NCBI RefSeq assembly: GCF_041381155.1
Contig: NC_091143.1
Location: forward strand, 27,150,331 to 27,214,330
DNA from: Argopecten irradians
Lineage: Eukaryota; Mollusca; Bivalvia; Pectinida; Pectinidae
Direction of reading: 5' to 3'
Length of the DNA stretch: 64,000 nt
Under the pieces are notes generated by a model. The model was not told the origin of the DNA, searched no databases, and worked only from the letters and a program-made list of their open reading frames with translations. Positions 38,701-50,700 of the stretch are shown here, one piece after another. Every line of letters starts with the position of its first letter. Position 1 is the first letter of the stretch. Both the position numbers and the translations under genes were made by a program.

Positions 38701-41700
38701 TGACAGCTAGAATATAACACAGAATATAACACAATTAAAATAGTAACTTGAGAATATTAAACTAAATTCTGTGGAACAGTTGATCTTAATTATGAAAATT
38801 TATTCATGAAATGCATAAAACAAATGCATGTGTATAATTTCTGTTTGAATTTTCATGTATATTACATATACCTGTGTTTTTACTATGAAATATATTTATG
38901 ATTTGTGTTTGATTTATAAGGGAATGTATGTGTTATAATATAACTAAGATGTGAGTCCTCATAAATTGTGATTTTGAAAATTACTGATTGGTTTAGTATC
39001 TTAATTAACTATTAAACTGTCTGTATAATAACTACGTTTTTGATGTTTCTGAATCATAATTATCAAAAACATCTAATTTGCTAAATGACAACCTTTTATA
39101 TATTGTGTTTTCAACTACAAGAGATGATTGTTGTAACACATGAATTTATTAATGCATTATGTACATACGTCTTTTATTTAATTTTTTTATAATTTTTTAA
39201 AACATCATATTTATAAACATTCATAATTAATGTGGTGAAAGGGCACATTGATAGATAATGGGAAATGGTCTAAAAATCTCAATATTTCCTCGATTGAAAT
39301 ATTTCTTTTTCTGAGTTTTGTCATTGAAGTATGCAACATTGAGCATATTATCTGAGGGAGAAGATTATCTGTAACACTGATTTCTATATCCATAATTTAA
39401 AAATCAACTTATCTTTATATATTCAAATTAAAAGCTGATATTTTGATATTTCATATGTAATAAAGGCTACTCAAGGCAAATTTTTGCATTTGTGTAATGC
39501 AACAATCTTAAAAAATAGTTTAAAGACTATGCATTTCGACAGAATGAGATTAAACAAGAATTTCTTTCGTCAGATTTTACATGTTCATTGTTGCATACTG
39601 TATATTGAAATGTACGTGTATTATAATCAATATTATAAACATTAACATGATAATATGGCATTGAGTAAAAACAAAATTAATTTAAGTTGATTTTTGGAAT
39701 GATTTTCTTTAGACTCCAAATATGGAACGTGTTCACGATGCCATGCACAACCCTGGCAAGATGTCACAGATGTTGCAGGGGGATAACATGCCAAAATTTG
39801 TAGCAGAAAAGATGGCACGTACATATGCCTCATGGCTTCAGTGGTGGAAAAGTACTGTGACGAGCGACGATTACATGAAATACCTGTCGACCACGGTACA
39901 GATTTTGTAGTGTTTAGAGTGTAGTGGTGACGGTTGTGTCCTATAGCATGCACTAGTTAGCACCTGGTTTGGACTGCAGTGATACTCATATCAATATCAT
40001 AATCTAAACATCACAGAAAGAATTTCACTCGGGAAATCCAACTCTATGTTAGTGACATATTGGCTGAAATTTCATGGAAATATTCTTAGTATTAGTAGCA
40101 ATTGTAAAAATTTGTTATCTCAAAAATCAAAGGACAGTCAAAAATATTGTGACTCATCCGAAATTTGACTCAAACGAATTGTTGAAATTAGGTTGACAAT
40201 ATCGATTTCAGGGCAGTCATTAAGAATATTGCCTGTACTGATATTCTGCCTAATTTTGGCCTGAGCATTTAAAAGATTTCTTCTGATTTTATCAATTGCA
40301 TAAATAAAGATTCCCGTTGGAGTCTGTTTCATTCTCCAGAATGAATTTCCGTGATTGTGAAGTGATTTCTGTTTGTGACTTGACTAACTTTCTCTTTATT
40401 TCAGCCTTTTTCTGTTTTTCTCTTTCAGCCTAGCCTGTTAGTACTTACATTTCTCTCTAGCTAGTCACTAGTGACAACTTATACTTTTGTCACACTGTCA
40501 AATCTGTCTCAGTGAAAATTGTTTTGAAACACAAAATATTTTGAGTTATGAATTCATATTTCTAGTAATTTAATACAAAAAAATCTTCTTGACAGATTTG
40601 AATGTACTAGTACAAAAACGTGATTAATATATAGCGTTCCTTCAGCAAACTCTCAAAATTCAGAACCTACTCATCGTAACAAAACAGATGACAGTTTTAG
40701 CTACAATCATGTTAAGCAAAAAGCATTTTCAGATCAGAAATCTTTCGAGATTTTTGTATAAGAATTCCAAACTGAATACTGAATAAAAACTCGGAAACAT
40801 TGCAATTTCAACTTATAAATTAAAAAATGAGTAGAAGAATTTTCAGAGGGTATGTGTTTCTAGTTCATTAATAACATAGTGTGTGTTTATCATGGCATTA
40901 ATCCATCTTGCTTTGTGTATCTTTCTCTCTATCATTTCTAAAAATAGGGGAAACTTGTTCCAGGCGTTCTAGAATTTTCCGCTACTCCTTCAAACAGTAG
41001 CTCTGTGCAGGAACACTCCTCTAGCACCAGATCCTTGAGCTCGGACAAATTGGCCATTCTCAGTCTTCCTTCTATGGATTTAAAACAAGTACTGGAGTAT
41101 TACCCAATGGACCAAAGTTCATATTATATTCCCGCTGAGGACAGTGTCCTGTCTGAAAAAAAATCAGCAAATAAATGCTACCTAAATACACCAGATGGTC
41201 GTCCAAGTCCGTCCATCCTGAAACGTGCGGGGCAAAATCGTATTAGCAATGGTACAGGAGGTGACCACAAGGATAGCCAAACACTTTTGTTACCAAAGAT
41301 ACCACTGACTCATAGCGTGCCATCCTTACTGGCAGCCAACCTCTCCAATGTTACGATAGTACAGGTAAAATAATAGCATGTCGCCGTGTTCATATTTATG
41401 TTAATTCAAGTTGAATTAAACCTTTTGTTGCAAATTAAAATTATCATAATGTTTCAGACTACAAAGCATATGTGGCTATATAAACAAACATAAAAGATTG
41501 AGACACCATTTATGAGTCCTTGTAACTCTGACTCCCAAATCATATTTGGTACAATTCAGTTCCATAAATTGCTAGACCGTTATTGATTCTTATTAGTTAT
41601 TACCAGCAGTGAAAAATAATATCTTGAAATCCTACCAAAGACTATGAAAGGAATATAAACACAATTTTTTTATTTTATTTTTTTCGTGTGAAAACAAATG

Positions 41701-44700
41701 TTTGATTTTGATTCTGTTTCCCTTATAGAACGTTTCTGTTTGTGAGTTAACTAATGTCTTTGTTTTAATATTCTATGCATGCTATAACACATTGTGGTTA
41801 TCTTGAATAACTAACTTTTACAACATACACATATATTTTGTTCAAGATTTCTACAAGAATATATTCTCACTTATTGGTGACACTTGAATTTAATATATCT
41901 CTATATTATGTTATTTTCAAAATAGAAATTAAATTCTGGGCTTGACTTAGATCTAACCAGGGGAGATTTAAAGTGATATGTTTGAAATTTTCCATATTTT
42001 GTTCTTTCTTTCTTCTTTTGAAGGGGAGATGTTATAGAAAGATATGTTAAGGCAAACCAATTTTATTAATTAGTCTTATACTAATTAACATAAAACACAT
42101 ACCACCTCACTTTGTTTCATTTATCTTAAACTTCATCTGTCATATTCACAACAAATATTCACTCCGTTGAATACTTATTCACTATTGAACATTGCCACTG
42201 ATTTTATGTCGATTGCTGTAATTTTATTTCATTTTTCTCATTGTTTCAGGCCAATGTAAGATTCTTTCAGTACTTATGTTTTTGTCACTGACAACTTGAC
42301 GTACGTGGAGTAACTGTGTCATGTGTCAACTACGTTAAAGTTTACTGACAAGCTTACAGACTTAATCTTTCATATATAGACAGGGATTTATCATAACCTT
42401 TACTTCCATGATCAAACAAATTCATGACAAGATGAAATAACCTTTAGATTAAAAAAATAAATAAAAGACAGTGGTTTCCAACGACCTGTAGGTATTCCAT
42501 GATTTATAGGTGTGTCAGTTCAACCTACAAAAAGAGAAATTTCTGAAAAATATGTATACCCTAAAAAAAAACATAGTTTTACATCATAAAATACCAAATC
42601 ACACATATTTTATCATTCTTTATATATCACATTCCTTTTCGAGGACTTCAATAAATAAAAGTAATACCATGTTTACAATATGATGAAATTAGAAATGTGT
42701 GTCACCTTACTTCAAAATTATATTCAATGTTGAACTCTGATGTACAATGAAACGGAAGTGTCACTCAGATATCTATTTGATGTAATACTCATAAGTTCTC
42801 CTTTAATAGAACAAAGTTTCGTACATTATAATTTTTATGAAAAGTATTTCTGTCTTAATTAATTAAGAAATTTGAATGAAAGGTTTTGATTACATTAGCT
42901 CGTTTCTGAAAGCATTTTGATAAATCCCTGATATATGTATCAGTCTTTCTGTGTAATAGGATTGGGGAGTAGCATTGAGTTGTCTTTGTCAGATTTTATG
43001 GGTTCTGGAATTCAGATTTTATGAATAAAGTGTTTTATTTTAACATCTTAGAATTGTACCTGTCCCTGATAACGGTAAAATGGATTGTGTTAACGTTTTG
43101 TTGACTGGTGTGAGGTATTTGTATACATGACCTTGTTAACATAATTGTCCAACATTTAAATGTCGAACGTAAGATGACCAAAACTTTTTTGAAAATTGCT
43201 CAACTGAATTATAACTGAAATATTAAGGTCAAAATATAGTACCAAAGATATAACTGTAAATTCAAGGTTATCGTCTGTTTCAAGATGGTGATCTAGTAAC
43301 TCTCATAATTAAAGGTCATTTCGGGGTCAAGGTCATCATACAGTAAGATTCTGATTATTATACACTCAACCTTTAAGGTCAAGGTCATTATCTATTGAAG
43401 GTAAATATGATGCTTCCTAGTGTAGGTGATTGTGTGGATATGTTGTTTATAGCTAGTGCACATATATGGAGAAGATTTTTGCTAGTCAAATTGTTTGTGT
43501 AGTGGTATACTGGTGCCAAGTATGTAATTCATTTTCTCCTTCACTGCCAGTTCTCATAATCATAATGACATTTTTTGTTATCAGTGTTAAAAAGAGAATA
43601 CATTTTGTTGCTTTGTAAAGATAAATTTCTTAATTTCAATTTAAAGTTGTTAATATTTTACATACCTCAGTAGTAATCATAATATGTTATTTGAAAGTGT
43701 TAATTATATATACAATTGCCAAAATGTTACAGTAATTTCGTAATTTCATATCATATCATGTACGTCTCATTATCAAGATCAAAAGCAAATTATGATATAC
43801 TTGACAGCGTAAAATAGCTGATGATATAAAGAGAAAATGAAAATGTTTTACTTTAGATTCTATCAATTTTATAACTAGGAAAACGACTATCTTGGTGCCA
43901 CATTCCACTTTTTCGATTCCGATGACGAAGATGAAGAAGATGAGGAGTCGGCGGCCCCTCCAATATCAATCTACACACACTCCATTCCTCAGCCGAGTCA
44001 CATGACACTGTCAGGTGTACCCAAACCTCCGAAACCACACTCCAGCAAAGTTTCAGAAATGAGGTATGAAGGTCTTTTTTTTTTAACTTTTGGTTTTACT
44101 AGATACAGTAAAACCTGTCTATATAGACCACCCAATGGGAAAAGGTCTTAATACAAAGATCAAAATCTACTTTTTAGACTCCGGGTGGTCCTCACACAGA
44201 GGTTGTAACTAAGATAGGTTTTCCTATTATGCATGGTGTCAGCAATTCATTGATATTCAATCACAAAATTCAATGGAAGAATTTTGCAATAAGGATGCAT
44301 TGTGTTTACATAATTATTGTCTTCAAATCCCTTTCACAATAATTTTAGGATTACCTGATATAATAAACGCATGTATATAAAGTCCCGACCATAATTTTAT
44401 CTTTAAAGTTTGTGATAAATAACAGCATGTTTTTTTTGTATGGATTTTTTTCCAAGTGCATTGTATCATATGGTGCATCATCTCTATCACTGCATCTGAA
44501 AATAAGATAAATAAAAAAAAAGTGACATTGTGGTAAAGGGCTAGGAATTTTATCACATAATTACCTTACAGGAAACGCCATAAGGGAGAGGTGTAAGTAT
44601 ACTGGTAGTTGTGTAGATTTTCGCCTAGATACATCGCTAATCGGCAGCATCATTTTATCATCCTGATGTTTCCATCTCTGTCCATCATTGCTATATGTAG

Positions 44701-47700
44701 TGTGCAAATTTAGGAGTAAACCCAGCAAATTTTGGCTTACCGATAGTAGCATTGGTCATAATGTGCATTTCTTTACATAGAATACACTTGTAGTTAATAA
44801 TTAATGAATTTTAATATTTTCATATAGATCATTGTCTTGTTCTAGATATCAGAATTAGCTGTAGAATGTAGCTTAAAGTATCACTTTTAATTTATTTATT
44901 TTAATAAATGACATCTTTGATTGTTGTCAAAGTTATTAACTGCAAAAATAAAAACAATGAAGTGGGGATTTTTTACGAAAAAAAAAATAAACAGAGATGG
45001 GAGATGGGAACTCTGTCTGCATTAAAGATTATTCAAATTTATTTCAGTTGATTTGCATATGCATTGCACATATGCTTCTTAAAATTGAATCAGACAGTCA
45101 AGCTCTGACTGTATTTGGTGAAATTATAAATATTTCAGCACAAAAGACCACCCGACCATCCATTTTTGTATGTCATATTTCAATATACAGTAGAAAAATC
45201 TTCCCGGGGATAAAAATAAATTATCATGTAAGCTTTAATTGTTACTGTGAATGTTGGCATCATATATGTATGTAAATTATGTTAATTCTGCAGTGCTCTT
45301 AACAACAGGTGATGGAAAGTTTGAAAATTGCCATGGCTGACCATTTTATTTTTTTCGACAACTTATTAATAATGATCATTTTTATGAAAAAAGAGGGCTA
45401 TGTTGATAAAGTGTGACCCGTTTCTAGTTTGGTGGTGGTGGCAGAAAGATAAAGGTGGCAATATATAGCTTTTTATCTCAGGGGCTTGAGTTTGAAACAC
45501 ATATCCTGACCCTAGGTTGATTAGTTTTTATTTGATACTCTGGGTTTCAAATTAATCAGGACTTTAATGTGAAGTAAATAATAAAAAAAAAGACAGCAAG
45601 TGAAACTACCAAGAAATGAAATTGTATCTTACATCTTTGTGTTACCCATCAATTCACCTTATCAGCGATAGATTATTTATTCACCCCTTCATTGTAGATG
45701 ATACTTGTTATTTATGTTGTAAGTTAAAGACATTAAGCATTAAGAAAATAGCCCAAAGTTTTTATTTTCTTTTCAGTATGAGTAAGTTCTCTAAGAACGG
45801 GATTTACTTTACCTAACTAATATTCATGAACAAAATGATATATGAAAAACATTGTTTAACTTCTTATTCAGATTTTTTTTGTTTAGTTTTGAATGAATTA
45901 GCTTTGACACTTTCAGGGTTGTGCAAAAGGTCTCATTAAATGAAAATAAACGTTGACTATTAATCACCTGGTATACACTGATTTTAATTTAAAACTTATT
46001 TTAATAAAAAAGCGATTTAAACATTTCCTTTTTTATTTTATTTTTCAATTCCCCCAGATATTTTTACTAAAACATATAATGATACGAAATTCCTAAATAA
46101 AGCCTGCCTAAACAGTTAATCATTTTATGAGTTTTGTCCATTTATGTCATTTCTAGGTTTTGTATTTGTTACTGAATATCTAATTAGATTTGTGATCACA
46201 TTTAACAGGGAGCGAGAGAGAAAGATTAATGAACTGAAAGAAGTAAAGAACAAATATGAAGAAGGAATGTGGAATGTTAACACAATTCTTATGGGAGGCC
46301 TCGGCAAGGACCCAGCACTTATAGATGGTAAGCGATTGTTACTGTAGGGGAGGTCTAGACAAGGACCCAGCACTTATAGATGGTAAGCGATTGTTACTGT
46401 AGGGGAGGTCTAGACAAGGACCCAGCACTTATAGATGGTAAGCGATTGTTACTGTAGGGGAGGTCTACGGCCAGACCACAGCACACTTATAGATGGTAAG
46501 CGATTGTTACTGTAGGGGAGGTCTAGACAAGGACCCAGCACTTATAGATGGTAAGCGATTGTTACTGTAGGGGAGGCTAGCAAGGACCCAGCACTTATAG
46601 ATGGTAAGCGATTGTTACTGTAGGGGAGGTCTAGACAAGGACCCAGCACTTATAGATGGTAAGCGATTGTTACTGTAGGGGAGGTCTAGACAAGGACCCA
46701 GCACTTATAGATGGTAAGCGATTGTTACTGTAGGGGAGGCTGGCAAGGACCCAGCACTTATAGATGGTAAGCGATTGTTACTGTAGGGGAGGTCTAGACA
46801 AGGACCCAGCACTTATAGATGGTAAGCGATTGTTACTGTAGGGAGGTCTAGACAAGGACCCAGCACTTATAGATGGTAAGGGATTGTTACTGTAGGGGAG
46901 GTCTAGACAAGGACCCAGCACTTATAGATGGTAAGCGATTGTTACTGTAGGGGAGGTCTAGACAAGGACCCAGCACTTATAGATGGTAAGCGATTGTTAC
47001 TGTAGGGGAGGTCTAGACAAGGACCCAGCACTTATAGATGGTAAGCGATTGTTACTGTAGGGGAGGTCTAGACAAGGACCCAGCACTTATAGATGGTAAG
47101 CGATTGTTACTGTAGGGGAGGTCTAGACAAGGACCCAGCACTTATAGATGGTAAGCGATTGTTACTGTAGGGGAGGTCTAGACTTATAGAGGCTGTTACT
47201 GTAGGGAGGTCTAGACAAGGACCCAGCACTTATAGATGGTAAGCGATTGTTACTGTAGGAGGTCTAGACAAGGACCCAGTAAGCGATTGTTACTGTAGGG
47301 AGGTCTGACAAGGACCCAGACTTATAGATGTAAGCGATGTTACTGTAGGGGAGGTCTAGACAAGACCCAGCACTTATAGATGGTAAGCGATTGTTACTGT
47401 AGGGAGGTCTAGACAAGGACCAGCACTATAGATGGTAAGCGATTGTGTACTGAGGGGAGATGTTACTGTAGGGAGACAAGGACCCAGCACTTATAGATGG
47501 TAAGCGATTGTTACTGTAGGGGAGGTCTAGACAAGGACCCAGCACTTATAGAATGGTAAGCGATTGTTACTGTAGGGGAGGTCTAGACAAGGACCCAGCA
47601 CTTATAGATGGTAAGCGATTGTTACTGTAGGGGAGGTCTAGACAAGGACCCAGCACTTATAGATGGTAAGCAATTGTTACTGTAGGGGAGGTCTAGACAA

Positions 47701-50700
47701 GGACCCAGCACTTATAGATGGTAAGCGATTGTTACTGTAGGGGAGGTCTAGACAAGGACCCAGCACTTATAGATGGTAAGCGATTGTTACTGTAGGGGAG
47801 GTCTAGACAAGGACCCAGCACTTATAGATGGTAAGCGATTGTTACTGTAGGGGAGGTCTAGACAAGGACCCAGCACTTATAGATGGTAAGCGATTGTTAC
47901 TGTAGGGGAGGTCTAGACAAGGACCCAGCACTTATAGATGGTAAGCGATTGACAAGGACCCAGCACTTATAGATGGTAAGTGATTGTTACTGTAGGGGAG
48001 GTCTAGACAAGGACCCAGCACTTATAGATGGTAAGCGATTGTTACTGTAGGGGAGGTCTAGACAAGGACCCAGCACTTACAGAAACTTCCCTCAACTATA
48101 GGTCGAAGTTCATTTTTGTTGTATTTTTAAGTTATAGATCATACTGTTACTAGTGACATAAAACTTTTTTTTTGGGTGCAACTTTTGCAGACCAGGAATC
48201 AAGATGGCTGCCACGGCATGTAATTGGTCAAAATTGAACAAAAAGGAACAAGGTTGAGAATACAAATCTAATACAATTATAGGCATTGCTGTGCCTAATA
48301 TATTAATTTTAAATAATGTGACTTTTCAAAAAGCATTTTTCTTCTGCGAAATAAATTTATTTTAATATTGGTAAAATAATGTCATGCCATCATTCAGGGG
48401 ATGTTACTCTTGTCAAATTAGGCTCTGTGGAGATTGGGGGAAATTTATGTGACGGCACCGTCACAATTAGATCTTGTTTAAGCTAGTTTTTGTAGATTAC
48501 TGATCTTTGACAGGTAAAAACAGGTAAACACCTAAAACTCTGTGCACTCCCACATTGTACCTGCCAGATTTAAGATAATTTTGCCATTTTCTAACAATTT
48601 AATACTATATTTTCTATTTCTTATACAGAAGATGATGATGCTTCCTCCAAAAGACAAAAATCAGCGGACACTACAAAGTCTGCCAAGACTTTACAGGAGC
48701 GTGCTGCAGCTCGCCACTCAGCAAAACTACAGGAGAAAACATCAACCAGGTATAGTGACTATCTTATACTCACACTACCAAGCATGGTAATGTTTTATCT
48801 ATGGTAACAGTATCTAGGAGCACACAAGTTTGCATGGTCACAAAAAAAAGGATTAGGAAAAATGACCATATCAATATCATGCCTATATATCCAGATTCAC
48901 ATTGTGATGGTCAAAGTTTCATATATACACTTGTCGGTATATCTTTCCAGTTATTTTAGTTTATAGTTTTGACAGATATTTTTATTGATGCTGTCATTAT
49001 TGATGGGAGTGGGTGTGGGGGGGAGGGGTCATACAGGGTTGACCACATCCATCCTGTCACATTCCAATTTTCATATGGAGGTGGGGATATTTTTGACTTG
49101 CAGAAACTTTGAGTTTTCAATCTGTTGATTATTTTTTGGACAGAGATTTTATACAGTCCAGACAGTCGAGACAATCTAAGGTGACGTCTGTAACTGGTAC
49201 CATGAGCAAAATGGACACGGAGAGGTCAGAAGAGGTATGTGGCTGTTAGATATAATAGAAATAGTCGAAAGTTCTCCCTGAAATATTTGATCTATGTCTT
49301 TGTATAACTCTTTCATGCATAAATTTCATGTATATTTACAACTTCTGTGAAAATTTATGAATGGCTTATCTTTGGTTAATATTTTTTTTTTAACTTAGAC
49401 CTTTTTCATATGATACCATTAAACAATAAATTTTGTCATAAATGTAGTTCATTTTTTTCCAGACTTTCAGTGAATTTTTCGGGATTAAATGATAATCAAT
49501 TCGTTTATGTGTTACTTTCAGAGTGCAGGAGCAGATGCACCTCTGTCACCACAGGATCGATTGGAAAAAGTCTGGAAATCGCTGGAAATGCCGGACTCTC
49601 ATCGACTGGATATGGCTATCAAATACAGCTGTAACGAGTTCTACTCACGGCTGTTTGAGGTATCCTAATCTGGTATTAATTCCTGTCCTCAAAAAAATGC
49701 ATGTAATCTTTTTCCAATTCAAATAGCTAAAATTTCTGAAATAAAACCAAATTCTTTTTTTGTATTCTGTTTAGGTGATTGACCGCTGGGAGAAAGTAAC
49801 AGAATTCATATTAAAAAGAGAAGATTTATTGGCAAAACTGGAGAAATTTGAACGTAATGCCTCAGATCCAAACAGATTTTTTGAGAAAGGTAAAGTACAG
49901 CATCTATGTCCATCATGAATTTAACCTTGTCAATTTATTCTACATGTAAAAGTTAGATGTAGGGTTGAGACCTGGTTTGCATTACATGTGTGTGCTCTTG
50001 TACATAATCCTGTCTTGCATATAGCATGATTTACCACAAAAATTTATATTACCAGGTACGTAATACCAAGGCTATCATTTTACTTAGGCAAGGTATATAC
50101 CATAAATAGGTCACTGTGACCTACTTTTTCACCACTGATTAAAACAGAAAAGCTTTCTTAAGGTTACACGACTTGTCATTAGATCTGGATACTAAGGTCT
50201 TTGATTTACCTCCATAAAGTGGCTATCATGGTAAGAATAAGGCACTTTGACCTTTATTTTAACCTTTGACCTACATGCAACAATAAGGGGTCTACCCCTA
50301 GTATGTGAAAGGAGTCTTTCAAAAGGTATTTTGTGTGTGCATGGGCATTTTCTTGGATATGATAAAATTATATACTTGTATATATGATGTTGGGATAGAA
50401 AAGTGGAATATTTTGAATTTTTGTGAATAGCTTACTTATAAGTGTTTTTTACTCCCATACAGGTAACAAGGGCAGTTCAGTGAAACGACTACAGGAGGCC
50501 AAACAGAGAAGTTTCTATTATAAGGCAAGTCCAAATGAGAAATACATCTATACTTCATTAAAAACTATATGTCATGTGGAATATTGAATATTGTGAAAAA
50601 ATTTCAATACCACAGTGATTATTAATATTGTAGAATAAACGTTGATCAACTACAATGCAGTAGATTAGAATGGTGTTATCTGCTTCTGTAATTACTTAAA

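Noticed and set aside
46144-46347. 67-codon frame as a stand-alone gene
   Set aside because: It is the CCDC87 exon 46209-46327 extended through intron sequence to the first TAG.
46294-48081. CRISPR-like array because of many regular repeats
   Set aside because: There are no unique spacers; units are head-to-tail and identical, and the genome is eukaryotic.
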